Source: an uncultured Sanguibacteroides sp.
GTDB taxonomy: Bacteria > Bacteroidota > Bacteroidia > Bacteroidales > Marinifilaceae
Assembly: GCF_900543425.1 (NCBI RefSeq)
Contig: NZ_UQRQ01000037.1
Coordinates: 1-21,599, forward strand
Direction: 5' to 3'
Length of the DNA: 21,599 nt
A program made the translations under genes and the position numbers. The notes beneath the pieces are model-generated. The model did not search any database and was not told where the DNA came from. It worked only from the letters and a program-made list of their open reading frames with translations. Each line of letters opens with the position of its first letter. The stretch's first letter is position 1. Shown one piece after another: positions 7,860 to 16,202 of this stretch.

Positions 7860-7887
7860 AAATCATTCTAAATATAAAGAATTATTT
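7860..7887 (-). terminator. Weak AT-rich hairpin after the GH3-fusion gene
   Basis: AAATCATTCT (7860-7869) pairs with AGAATTATTT (7878-7887) with one mismatch and an 8-base loop. On the minus strand a TTTTAAAATAG tract overlaps its far end. It lies just past the stop at 7894, where a terminator is expected, but the stem has only one GC pair, so it may not work alone. Confidence 0.3.
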
Positions 7888-7893
7888 CCGTAA

Positions 7894-10800
7894 TTAAGGG
7901 GTGGAGAGGGGTGCTTGTGTCGGTGTTAATAATGCCTTGTAAAGAACCTCTTGGATTTTAGTACGAATATTTTCTTGCATAAGTTTATCATTATATTCAT
8001 TGGGAAATGTTCTATTTGATAAAAATATGTATATCAGTTTATTATCCGGATCATTCCAGGCGATCGTACCTGTAAAACCACTGTGTCCGTAACTGGATAA
8101 GGGGGCCGTTTCGCAGGCAGGACTGGTTTTGGAGGCATCTTGTTCTGGCTTGTCAAAACCTAATCCCCGGCGATTTTGTTTCGCGGGTAATTGGGTACTT
8201 GTGAAAAGGGCTACGGTTGTTGAGTCTATGAAGCGTTCTCCTCCGTATTCGCCGTAATTCAGGTACATTGCCATGATTTTGGCCAGGTCTCCGGCATTGG
8301 AAAAAAGACCTGCATTTCCGGATATACCGTTTAGTAAGGCGGCAATCGGGTCATGGACATATCCTTTCAGGAGGGATTTCCTAAAAACTTGATCTTCAGT
8401 TGAAGGTACGATGCGTTCCGTACTGAGGGTGCGATAAGCCTGAAACGCCGTGTTATTTGCCCCGATACGTTTGAATAGTTGTTCTTTGCAAAGGCGGTCG
8501 AAGGAAGTTGACGTCTGAGACTCCAGAATATCTTTTAAAAGAACGAATCCGATATCGCTGTACGTGTATTTTTTTTGCGGCAATAATTCGCTATTCAATA
8601 GAATTTCATGGATGGAATCCCGGAATTGTTTATGAATATAGAAATGGGGAGATATTAGCGTGTAATCCTCTCGGGGTTCATAACAGAACGTACTGTCTCG
8701 ATAGCTGAAATGCGGGTTCAGGTAAAGGCGATCCCGTAATTTCTGACAATTTTCTTTTGTCCGCCGCGAAGAGAACAAGCGACCGGATAATTTTTCTTTA
8801 TCTATAGCGTGATAAAAAAAAGAAACGGCCGGTTTCAAGGCGGCCATATGCAGGAGAATCTCTCTAATCGTAATATTTGCCTTGTTCGTTTGTATGATTG
8901 GAGGATAGTAACAGGAGATCGGTGAATCCAACGCTATTTTTTTTTCGTCATAGAGCATCATTGTGGCAGGAAGGGTAGCCGCAATTTTTGTTATGGAGGC
9001 TATATCGTAAATATCATTTGTTTGGTTTAATTTTTTCTTTTGGTAGGTATGATGTCCGAAAGCTTTATTATAGACGATGTATCCGTCTTTTGCCACCAGT
9101 ACCTCGCAACCGGGAGTTGCTTCTTCTTGTATGGCGGCCCGACAGATACTGTCGATACTTTGTAGTACAAAACTATCCATTCCGCTCAGAATGGGGTGAT
9201 GGTATCCCAGTCGGATTTTAGGTGTCGTTAAACCGGTTCCGGCGGGATAGCTGAGATTAATACTGACCGGTAATTTCCCTTCTACGCGAATTCCCCCGAA
9301 TAAGGCCTGAGCTGAAAATTCTTGGGCCGGGATATCGTGACTATAACTGATAAGTATTGCATCTACGGGGAGGTAACTGTATAGATCGACCCCGTAGGGA
9401 GTTGCCGGATGGCACAGGACAAGACGTTTCCCTTTTAATTTTTTGATGATATCCGATAATTGTAACGAGGCTCCGAATTGCCGGGCCATGCTGTTTCGTG
9501 CGGCACTATTGTATATGATAATACAGTTATAAGGAGCTAATTTTTGGAGTAGTTGTTGTATTTTTTCCGAAGAAACTTCATTACTTATGGAAAAATGATC
9601 GCACGGAGCATAGTTCGAAAGCATGTTTTCGAAAGCGGTCGCTTTTCTATCGCCAAAATTTAATGAGGCGATACGTAACGTATCCAGCTTCGTGAAGGGG
9701 AGTAAAAGGTTATTGTTTTTTATTAATGTAATCGCCTTGGCGTAAGCTGTTTGCAAGACTCCCGAATCTTGTGGCGTGTTCAGGCGTTGGATAAGTCGGG
9801 TCGTATCAATCGGATGCAGGAAAGGTGTGACGAACTTCTCTTTTGCCAACAGAATTTGTTTGCATCGTTCGTGAATGAGCTCTTCGCTAACCTTACCGTG
9901 CTTGATAGCTTCTTTTATTTTCCTGACCGAGGCGGCAATGTTTTCCGGAAACAGGAGTACGTTATTACCGGCCATCAGGGCTAATAAGTCTGCCTTACCT
10001 TTGGTCCTTCCGAATGTTACTCCTTTCATATTCATCGCATCCGTAAAACATAATCCTTCAAAATGAAGTTGATTTCTCAAGAGATCCGTGACGATCCGGG
10101 AGGATAAGGAGGCAGGGAGATTCGTAGAATCATAGGCGGGGACGTTCAGATGGGAAACCATTACTCCGGGGACACCTGCTTCAATGATCTCTTTAAAAGG
10201 ATACAATTCGACAGAATCCAGACGTGCTATTGGAAATTTTATTAACGGGAGGGCTAAATGCGAATCGACATCCGTATCTCCGTGGCCTGGAAAATGTTTA
10301 GCTACCGCCATGATGTTTTGAGAACTCAATCCTTGCATGTAGGCAATGGATTTTTGGCTTACATTTTTTTTACTTTCACCGAAAGAACGTATGCCTATAA
10401 TCGGGTTTTTGGGGTTGGTATTGATATCGACAACCGGGGCAAAGTTAACGTGAACTCCTAACAGGCGGCAATCTTCTCCGATCGATTGTCCAATTTGATA
10501 GATAAGATTATTATCACGTATCGCTCCCAGTAGTGTTTGATTCGGAAATTCCATGGTTTGCTTAATTCTCCAGCCGAGACCGCTTTCCGCATCCATTCCG
10601 ATCAATAGCGGAATGGATGATAGCTGTTGGAAATGATTGGTCAAAAGAGCTTGTCGGATAGGAGAACCTTGAAAGAAAATGATTCCTCCGACATGATATT
10701 TAGTGATGGTTTCTTCCAACTCTTCTTCGTAATCGGCATCTTTGTTACTATAAGCGGCAATCATAAACAATTGCCCGATCTTTTGATCCAAAGTCATTGT

Positions 10801-10896
10801 CGAAAGGATAGAATCCACCTTTTCGATAGCATCTTGTCCCCAAAGCGCGTGAGAGATAAAAAGACAGATTACGAGACTCAGAAAAATCTTGTACAT
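7894..10896 (-). CDS. Exported GH3 (NagZ-like) plus beta-lactamase-family serine hydrolase fusion
   Basis: Large exported enzyme (1000 residues) with two catalytic parts. A signal peptide (1-20, cut near ALWG/Q) directs export. The GH3 barrel (about 25-355) has KHFPGHGDTDVDSH (200-213), whose D211-H213 pair matches the catalytic Asp-His dyad of NagZ-type beta-N-acetylglucosaminidases, and the nucleophile D286 in FTDAM. A middle alpha/beta region (about 375-560) resembles the second GH3 domain. The C-terminal part (about 575-985) is a class C beta-lactamase/penicillin-binding-like serine hydrolase: SITK (S634, K637), YSD (Y779) and HSG (H938). The likely substrate is peptidoglycan or muropeptides, with the second part acting as an esterase, amidase or DD-peptidase (inference). 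The frame extends to a TTG at 10912-10914, but the ATG at 10896 gives a clean signal peptide. It has its own promoter after the tlpA-like gene. Confidence 0.9.
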   Translation of the reverse strand: MYKIFLSLVICLFISHALWGQDAIEKVDSILSTMTLDQKIGQLFMIAAYSNKDADYEEELEETITKYHVGGIIFFQGSPIRQALLTNHFQQLSSIPLLIGMDAESGLGWRIKQTMEFPNQTLLGAIRDNNLIYQIGQSIGEDCRLLGVHVNFAPVVDINTNPKNPIIGIRSFGESKKNVSQKSIAYMQGLSSQNIMAVAKHFPGHGDTDVDSHLALPLIKFPIARLDSVELYPFKEIIEAGVPGVMVSHLNVPAYDSTNLPASLSSRIVTDLLRNQLHFEGLCFTDAMNMKGVTFGRTKGKADLLALMAGNNVLLFPENIAASVRKIKEAIKHGKVSEELIHERCKQILLAKEKFVTPFLHPIDTTRLIQRLNTPQDSGVLQTAYAKAITLIKNNNLLLPFTKLDTLRIASLNFGDRKATAFENMLSNYAPCDHFSISNEVSSEKIQQLLQKLAPYNCIIIYNSAARNSMARQFGASLQLSDIIKKLKGKRLVLCHPATPYGVDLYSYLPVDAILISYSHDIPAQEFSAQALFGGIRVEGKLPVSINLSYPAGTGLTTPKIRLGYHHPILSGMDSFVLQSIDSICRAAIQEEATPGCEVLVAKDGYIVYNKAFGHHTYQKKKLNQTNDIYDIASITKIAATLPATMMLYDEKKIALDSPISCYYPPIIQTNKANITIREILLHMAALKPAVSFFYHAIDKEKLSGRLFSSRRTKENCQKLRDRLYLNPHFSYRDSTFCYEPREDYTLISPHFYIHKQFRDSIHEILLNSELLPQKKYTYSDIGFVLLKDILESQTSTSFDRLCKEQLFKRIGANNTAFQAYRTLSTERIVPSTEDQVFRKSLLKGYVHDPIAALLNGISGNAGLFSNAGDLAKIMAMYLNYGEYGGERFIDSTTVALFTSTQLPAKQNRRGLGFDKPEQDASKTSPACETAPLSSYGHSGFTGTIAWNDPDNKLIYIFLSNRTFPNEYNDKLMQENIRTKIQEVLYKALLTPTQAPLSTP

Positions 10897-10960
10897 AAAA
10901 TTTATACTTACCAATTATCATTATCGACAGGATACGTGTTTCTTATTTTCCTGCATAGAA

Positions 10961-10990
10961 CAAAAGTAACAAAAAAGAAGAGGGCATAAA
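10961..10990 (-). promoter_or_regulatory. Promoter for the GH3-fusion gene
   Basis: The minus strand has TTTA (10987-10990), an 18-base gap, then TACTTTTG (10961-10968), a full -7 match. The leader would be about 58 bases. The -33 region lies in the loop of the upstream gene's terminator, so the two elements overlap physically. Confidence 0.55.
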
Positions 10991-11012
10991 CTTATTTTTA
11001 CCCTCTTCTTTT
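10971..11012 (-). terminator. Rho-independent terminator of the TlpA-like gene
   Basis: AAAAGAAGAGGG (10973-10984) pairs perfectly with CCCTCTTCTTTT (11001-11012) around a 16-base loop. On the minus strand the stem ends in a run of T. It lies 21 bases past the stop codon at 11033. Confidence 0.85.
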
Positions 11013-11032
11013 CTAATGATTGTTAAAAACAA

Positions 11033-12127
11033 TTATTTTAGCATCTCGGCAATTTTTGCTTTTAATTCGTTGCCTCTTAAGTTTTTGGCGACAATCTTAT
11101 TGTCCGCATCCAATAATACGGTATGAGGTATGGACGTCACTCCGTATAATTGTGCTACTGCTGATTGCCAACCTTTCAGATCGGAACCCTGATACCAGGT
11201 TAACCCGTCGTCTTTGATCGCTTTTTCCCAGTTTGCTTTGTCATTATCTAATGATACGCCTATGATCTCAAGACCTTTCGGATGGAATTCTTTGTAAAGA
11301 GCCACCACGTGGGGATTTTCTTGCCGGCAAGGTCCACACCAGGAAGCCCAGAAATCGATTAATTTCACTTTCCCTTTGATATCGTATAGCGAGATAGTTC
11401 CTCCTTCCGGAGTATCAAGAGTAAAATTCGGGGCTATTTGTCCTACCGCTACACTCTCTTGTTTGGCAATGTGTTGGGCAATTTTTTGTCCGGGAATCGT
11501 TGCTTTGGCATTTTCTCCCAGTAAAGCGTATTTTCCTTTTAATACATCCAGCTCCATTTCTCCTACCATGGCGGCAACCATATGAGCTGATACATAAGAA
11601 TCCGGGTTTGTTTTGATCAAAGAATCTTCTTTTGCCATTGCTTTTTCGACCAATTTATTGTATACATTGACAATAGAGTCTGCTTTGGCTTGGTCTTGAG
11701 CTTGTTGAGCTTGCATATAGCTTTGATTCAGCGTTTGTTGTTGCTTGAATACTTCGAGTTGAATGTCATTAAATTCATTGCTTAGCTTTTGGGCTGCTCC
11801 ACCTTTTACGCTGGTCTCCATGGGATTCATGGGATTTATTTTTACCGTGAACTTTTCGTTTTCCAAGAAAATGGGCAGTCCACCTCTTTGACCTTGTACC
11901 GTTATAAATGCCGCGGTTATACCTTTGACATTGCCTTTGAAGGCAAAATTACCATTTTTGATATCGGAGGAGGCTAATGTATCTACCTTTCCGTTGTCTA
12001 CATTTACCATATAGGCCTTACCCTCTTTCAGACCTTCAATGTTTCCGGTTACCGTGTAACCGCTTTGGTTATTACATGCTACAAGTGCTAAACCTGCAAC
12101 TGCAAAAGTGAATAAAATTTTTCTCAT
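11033..12127 (-). CDS. TlpA-like thioredoxin-fold lipoprotein with N-terminal DUF4369-type domain
   Basis: Lipoprotein thiol-disulfide oxidoreductase of the periplasm. The signal peptide ends in the lipobox LVAC (C18). Residues after the cysteine (NNQSGY) are not acidic, so it probably faces the periplasm. Residues about 24-125 form a beta-rich domain of the DUF4369 type (YTVTGNIEGLKEG) often fused to thioredoxins in Bacteroidota. A glutamine-rich helical linker (about 125-225) leads to the TlpA/AhpC-TSA domain (about 226-364), with the redox motif WASWCGPC (C264, C267) and the cis-proline segment SIPHTVLL. It should reduce or reshuffle disulfides in exported proteins; the target is unknown. 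It starts 33 bases after the outer-membrane barrel gene, so the two are likely one transcript, and is followed by a strong terminator. Confidence 0.92.
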   Translation of the reverse strand: MRKILFTFAVAGLALVACNNQSGYTVTGNIEGLKEGKAYMVNVDNGKVDTLASSDIKNGNFAFKGNVKGITAAFITVQGQRGGLPIFLENEKFTVKINPMNPMETSVKGGAAQKLSNEFNDIQLEVFKQQQTLNQSYMQAQQAQDQAKADSIVNVYNKLVEKAMAKEDSLIKTNPDSYVSAHMVAAMVGEMELDVLKGKYALLGENAKATIPGQKIAQHIAKQESVAVGQIAPNFTLDTPEGGTISLYDIKGKVKLIDFWASWCGPCRQENPHVVALYKEFHPKGLEIIGVSLDNDKANWEKAIKDDGLTWYQGSDLKGWQSAVAQLYGVTSIPHTVLLDADNKIVAKNLRGNELKAKIAEMLK

Positions 12128-12160
12128 GTTTTGGGTTTTTCAATATAAACTTTTTAATTA

Positions 12161-13450
12161 CTAATTAATCTTACTTTTCATGAACCATCTTTCCTTGAAA
12201 GCAATATTAATTCTTACTTTAGCATATTTTTCCAGAATCAAATTGTTAGAACGGGTCCCTCTCATACCGAAATCGAAGGCAACGCCCAACATTAATTCTT
12301 GTGTCCGAAGTCGAACCGGAATTTGAGATCCGACTGTGATCCCATAGGTATTGATGGTATGATCGTTCAAATCGATATGGGACTTAGTAAAATACGTACC
12401 AGCCATATATTTGTTACGTTGCCACCAATGACGTCCGGTTGCATCCGGTTGAAAATATCCCCCTAATGCAGCTTTATGGTAATTTTTATACACTCTTTCT
12501 CCGCCAAATTCTTGATATTGAGACATGTTCTGGAAAGTATAATCTCCGGAAAACAACCATCGTTTTTTATACTCGTAGGTTGTACCGATAATCATTTTAA
12601 AAGGATAGTGAATATTCCCGTCTTCCCATTTTTCATCGTTAATAGGAGTTTGGGTTCCGTTCGTCATACTGATCTTATAGGCTTCAAACGTCTTTTTCCC
12701 GTGGAAGTTGGTTCCGAAATTGAAACTGGTTCCTAAAGTCAGGTTTGAATTTTTGTTTAATTGTAACGGTAATTGAGCTCCCATCGTGAAAAGTGCATCG
12801 AAAATATCGATTTGTGTCCGGGTCTTTAGATAATATCCGCTACCGAGAGGCAATATTTGTAAGGTTTGACGTTCTTCCACCTTACCGAATATCAGGGAAG
12901 AGTTTACTCCGATGGATAACTTCCCGAATTGATAGGCCAAGCCGAGATAGGCTTCATTTAAACCTCCTTCACCCTCGATGTGCTGAAGGAAACGCATGCT
13001 CGGATCACCGATTACTTCATTGTTATACAGAATGTCGTATCCGATATCACTTTTTTCATTGAAACCGAAAGACATAAATAATTTTTTATACAGTCTGAAA
13101 GCCATATTTATGGAGGCATTCTGTGCAACTTGGTATTTGGAGTGTTCCTTGTTTGTTGAAATATCGACATATTCTCCGCTGACCCCAAGTTGAAAATAGA
13201 AACGGAGTGTATCCAAGGCTGTATAAGAAGCCGGATTCATGAAATTGATATTATAGTTGTCGCGCATGGCAACGGATACACCACCCATGGCCGTGTAAGG
13301 ACCGTAGTTGTCGGGGAAGAGTCCCAGTCCGTATTTGGAGTACGGAGTTCCTGAATTGTTTTGGCCGAATGCACTGATTGAGCAAAGAAATATGACGATA
13401 CTAAAAACTATTTTTCTCATAAAATTCATATTTGATAACTGCTTTATCAT
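12161..13450 (-). CDS. Outer-membrane beta-barrel protein, FadL/PorV-like
   Basis: Predicted outer-membrane barrel of about 400 mature residues. A signal peptide ends at SISAFG/Q. The mature start GTPYSKYGLGLF is followed by NINFMNPASYTALDTLRF, the Asn-Pro-Ala signature near the N terminus of FadL and PorV-type proteins. The rest alternates amphipathic strands with short turns, ending in AKVRINIAFKERWF, a plausible last strand before a short tail. The function is unknown; a channel or a scaffold for a surface or secretion complex is possible. The ATG at 13450 overlaps the TGA of the DUF4270 gene (ATGA), which suggests translational coupling, but the ATGs at 13429 and 13420 give a more usual signal peptide length. 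It sits between the DUF4270 and TlpA-like genes on one transcript. Confidence 0.82.
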   Translation of the reverse strand: MIKQLSNMNFMRKIVFSIVIFLCSISAFGQNNSGTPYSKYGLGLFPDNYGPYTAMGGVSVAMRDNYNINFMNPASYTALDTLRFYFQLGVSGEYVDISTNKEHSKYQVAQNASINMAFRLYKKLFMSFGFNEKSDIGYDILYNNEVIGDPSMRFLQHIEGEGGLNEAYLGLAYQFGKLSIGVNSSLIFGKVEERQTLQILPLGSGYYLKTRTQIDIFDALFTMGAQLPLQLNKNSNLTLGTSFNFGTNFHGKKTFEAYKISMTNGTQTPINDEKWEDGNIHYPFKMIIGTTYEYKKRWLFSGDYTFQNMSQYQEFGGERVYKNYHKAALGGYFQPDATGRHWWQRNKYMAGTYFTKSHIDLNDHTINTYGITVGSQIPVRLRTQELMLGVAFDFGMRGTRSNNLILEKYAKVRINIAFKERWFMKSKIN

Positions 13451-14763
13451 TTATATTGTGTGTAATAGATCCGTAAAACCGGAACTTCTTCCAGTACTAC
13501 ACGATTAAATGAACTGCTGATATTTCCTTCCATTAGATTTATATTATCCTGCGAACGTAATGTACCGGGTAGTCCTAACAGTAAATGGATATTTTGATCA
13601 ATGGGTGGAACTCCACTTACCAGGCTGTTATAATAATCCGTGATGTCTATGGTGTATTTACGATCGTTTACGTTCGTCGAATTTTGGAATAGGTATCCGT
13701 AAACCGGTTTTCCGCTTCCGTTTAAGAGTACCCCTTTTAATCCATTTTCCCGGTCTGACACAAATACTCCCAATTGTTTGGCATCCGGCACTTTGGAGTA
13801 TACATTAAAATAGGGTTTCAATTCTATTTCGGCCCGGCTAATGGTTCGATAGGAATCGATATTTTTGATAAAAGGTAAATTAAGCTTCAGCATGTATCCG
13901 TTCAGTCCCTGAACTACCCCTAAACCGCCCTTTACGTACTGTAAAGAATCGGTTTGGGTTACGTGGGCCAATTCTTGTGGAGGATCGTTTTTATAATTGG
14001 TGAAATTATAAAAACTACCGGATGATCCTATTGCCGGAATATCAAACCAGTATTTAGTCTCTCCGAAATGATAGTAACAACGTAGGTATAGGTTGGTCGA
14101 GGTACCGTCAATGGAGATCAGGTTACTGTTTTCTTTATCGGAAACAATGGATAAACCTTTGAAGTAGCGTAAGAAATCCAATCCGTTGTTAAAAACGGTA
14201 TCTCTTGCCCGCATCAAGTCAAAAAGTTTTTTCCCCAATTCATCGTCTACTTTAAAATAAGCTCTGGACAGATACTCCTTTTGCGGGTAAACTTTTAAAG
14301 TAGAGATAGGCGTATTTGCCCGGGGAAGCGAATCTGTATTGTAGAAAAAAGGATTAAGATAGTCAAAATCAGGAAATTCTGTTAGCCTGTATAAATAATA
14401 GGTTTGGTGTTGGGTGGTATCTCCGGCAATGATTTGATTGTACTTAAAATGTAAGGTCAAAGAGTCGTAAACGTATTCCCGCTCGAAATCCAAGTTTTTT
14501 TCATACCCCGTTTTTATCAGGTGGAAATAAGGTGTCGCTGTCGTTCTGCCTGTGAAATCGTCCTTAATCGATCCCATGATCATATAGGGAAGGCTGGAGG
14601 TGGGGAAAGAGTCCAAACGTATGGTGGAAGTCTTGTCTATATTGTATTTCCGTACTTCCACGTAACCCGTACTCGGAATTAAATTTTCCCCGATGGTATT
14701 TAAATCATTGTCACAAGCATATAATGCAATAAAGAAAAAGCCTATCAGAAAGAATATTCTCAT
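13447..14763 (-). CDS. DUF4270-family lipoprotein
   Basis: Lipoprotein of 438 residues. A strongly hydrophobic signal ends in ALYAC (C17 lipidated), followed by DNDLNTIGENLIPS. The segment NLIPSTGYVEVRKYNIDKT and the later strand-rich body (YDSLTLHFKYNQ, the conserved RAEIELKP, YTIDITDYYNSL) match the DUF4270 family, which is widespread in Bacteroidota and has no assigned function. It is mostly beta sheet and probably sits at the outer membrane. It is the first gene of a run with an outer-membrane barrel (ATGA overlap) and a TlpA-like lipoprotein, and it is divergent from the Kelch lipoprotein gene at 15008. A structural or assembly role beside the barrel is a reasonable guess but not shown by the sequence. 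Confidence 0.85.
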   Translation of the reverse strand: MRIFFLIGFFFIALYACDNDLNTIGENLIPSTGYVEVRKYNIDKTSTIRLDSFPTSSLPYMIMGSIKDDFTGRTTATPYFHLIKTGYEKNLDFEREYVYDSLTLHFKYNQIIAGDTTQHQTYYLYRLTEFPDFDYLNPFFYNTDSLPRANTPISTLKVYPQKEYLSRAYFKVDDELGKKLFDLMRARDTVFNNGLDFLRYFKGLSIVSDKENSNLISIDGTSTNLYLRCYYHFGETKYWFDIPAIGSSGSFYNFTNYKNDPPQELAHVTQTDSLQYVKGGLGVVQGLNGYMLKLNLPFIKNIDSYRTISRAEIELKPYFNVYSKVPDAKQLGVFVSDRENGLKGVLLNGSGKPVYGYLFQNSTNVNDRKYTIDITDYYNSLVSGVPPIDQNIHLLLGLPGTLRSQDNINLMEGNISSSFNRVVLEEVPVLRIYYTQYK

Positions 14764-14793
14764 GTTGTAGTTTTATTTTGAATTAACAGAATG

Positions 14794-14801
14794 CGAAGGT
14801 A
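14794..14801 (-). promoter_or_regulatory. Candidate -7 box for the DUF4270 operon
   Basis: The minus strand reads TACCTTCG, one mismatch from TAnnTTTG, placed about 31 bases before the ATG. It is the best candidate in the region but weak. Confidence 0.35.
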
Positions 14802-14893
14802 TAACTATTTTCTAAAAAACCGAAAAGAGCGATTGTATTTTATCGGAATAAAGTGTAAAAAAGAATAACAAGATATATTTCACTTGTTTTTTT

Positions 14894-14924
14894 ATTGGAT
14901 TTGTAGATAAAATGTGTAGTTTTG
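14894..14924 (+). promoter_or_regulatory. Promoter for the Kelch lipoprotein gene
   Basis: TAGTTTTG (14917-14924) is a full -7 match, with ATTG at 14894-14897 (one mismatch from TTTG) at a 19-base gap. The leader would be about 75 bases. A small dyad, TATCC (14927-14931) and GGATA (14946-14950), lies at the probable start site. Nothing else was found in the 244-base gap 14764-15007. Confidence 0.55.
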
Positions 14925-15007
14925 CCTATCCTTTTTTTGAGTAAGGGATAAAAGCGTGATTTAAAAAAGTTAGAAAATAACAATAAACAATAGGTAAATA
15001 AATAAGT

Positions 15008-16108
15008 ATGAGAACATTTAATTTTTTAGTTCTAGCTATTTTAGGTTTTTTCTTTGCATCCTGTGGGTCAGATGACGACCATTTGGGTGACTGGGCAAAG
15101 GCTTCTCAATTTGCAGGTTCCGATCGTTTGGGAGCTGTTTCTTTTGTGATTAACGATGTCGCATACGTGGGATTAGGATACGGTAATAATGATGCGGAGT
15201 ATCAGGATTTTTGGAAATTCGACTACACGAGTGGTTCGTGGACGCGGATTAACGATTTTCCGGGTGAGGCTCGTCATGCTGCCGTTGCTTTTGTTATCGG
15301 AAATAAAGCATATGTAGGTTCAGGTTATAGATCAAACACAAATACCACTACACTTAAATATTATGATGATTTCTGGGTATTTGATCCGGTTGCCGACGGA
15401 GGAAAGGGGTCTTGGAGTCAAATAGATAATTTACCTGTTAAATGCCGGGATGCTGTTGCTTTTGCTAATGACAAATACGGTTATGTGGGTACGGGCCGTA
15501 ATCGTGAAAATAATCAGGATCTCATCTACAAAGATTTTTATAAATTTGATCCGACGGCTGCTGCCGGACAACAGTGGAAGATTTTGGACGGAAAAAGTGG
15601 ATTTATCGGGGATAAGCGTTACGGTGCGTCTGCTTTCGTTGTGGGAGGTTATGCTTATGTTTGTTTAGGTACGGATGGTGCAGGAGTTTTGCGCGATATG
15701 AGTAAATTTGATTTTGCCACGGAAACATGGACTCCGATGGGAGCATTGACGAATAAACCGGATGTAAAACAGGATAAGGATTATGACCGTATTCCTCGTG
15801 CTTATGCCATCACGTTTGTTTCTGATAAGGGAAAAGACGGACAACCTTATGCTTATGTGGCTACGGGAATGGGAGGAACTTCTCCGAGAACAGTTTGGAG
15901 ATACAATCATAACCGCGACCAATGGCATCAGATGGAAGACCTTTCTTATTATGCGGCTAATGTGACTATGGGTGTGGGATTTGCCGTAGGTGGTTTCGGA
16001 TATTATACAACCGGTGGTAGCGGTACGGATGAATACGGAGTTCGTGTTTATGCTGCTACTTGGAAATTTATACCTGATATTAAGGAAGATAAGAGAAATG
16101 ATTATTAA
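15008..16108 (+). CDS. Kelch-repeat beta-propeller lipoprotein
   Basis: Lipoprotein of 366 residues. The signal peptide ends in FASC (C19), followed by GSDDDH, an acidic stretch like the lipoprotein export signal of Bacteroidota, so it may be exposed on the cell surface (inference). From about residue 40 to 358 there are six Kelch-like blades. Each has a small/hydrophobic strand (such as AAVAFVIGNKAYVGSGY or GASAFVVGGYAYVCLG), then a DFWKFD/DFYKFD-type strand and a conserved W (GSWTRI, GSWSQI, ETWTPM, DQWHQM). This suggests a six-bladed propeller, usually a binding platform rather than an enzyme; no galactose-oxidase catalytic set is visible. The gene is divergent from the DUF4270 operon, has its own promoter and ends at a terminator. 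Confidence 0.88.
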   Translation: MRTFNFLVLAILGFFFASCGSDDDHLGDWAKASQFAGSDRLGAVSFVINDVAYVGLGYGNNDAEYQDFWKFDYTSGSWTRINDFPGEARHAAVAFVIGNKAYVGSGYRSNTNTTTLKYYDDFWVFDPVADGGKGSWSQIDNLPVKCRDAVAFANDKYGYVGTGRNRENNQDLIYKDFYKFDPTAAAGQQWKILDGKSGFIGDKRYGASAFVVGGYAYVCLGTDGAGVLRDMSKFDFATETWTPMGALTNKPDVKQDKDYDRIPRAYAITFVSDKGKDGQPYAYVATGMGGTSPRTVWRYNHNRDQWHQMEDLSYYAANVTMGVGFAVGGFGYYTTGGSGTDEYGVRVYAATWKFIPDIKEDKRNDY

Positions 16109-16129
16109 TATAAGATTTTAATCATAAAG

Positions 16130-16160
16130 AAAAGGGAGGCTTTGTGCATCCCTTTTTTTT
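16130..16160 (+). terminator. Rho-independent terminator of the Kelch gene
   Basis: AAAAGGGA (16130-16137) pairs with TCCCTTTT (16149-16156) around an 11-base loop, followed by T to 16160. It lies 21 bases after the Kelch stop codon. Confidence 0.8.
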
Positions 16161-16170
16161 ATTATCTTTA
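16141..16170 (+). promoter_or_regulatory. Promoter for the TPR gene
   Basis: TTTG (16141-16144), an 18-base gap, then TATCTTTA (16163-16170), seven of eight matches to TAnnTTTG. It overlaps the Kelch terminator. A clear Shine-Dalgarno AGGAG follows at 16192-16196, six bases before the ATG, which is unusual in this phylum. Confidence 0.5.
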
Positions 16171-16202
16171 AGGCCTGAAATAATAGACAACAGGAGCAGA
16201 AA

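Noticed and set aside
10897..10914. TTG-started extension of the GH3-fusion gene (six extra residues)
   Set aside because: The ATG at 10896 gives a standard signal peptide; the extension adds nothing.
10627..10989. A 120-codon open frame on the plus strand
   Set aside because: Mostly antisense to the GH3-fusion gene and running through its promoter; no recognisable protein features.
15008..16108. Galactose oxidase or sialic-acid (NanM-type) mutarotase
   Set aside because: The Kelch blades alone do not show the copper-binding residues of galactose oxidase, and no sialic acid genes lie nearby.
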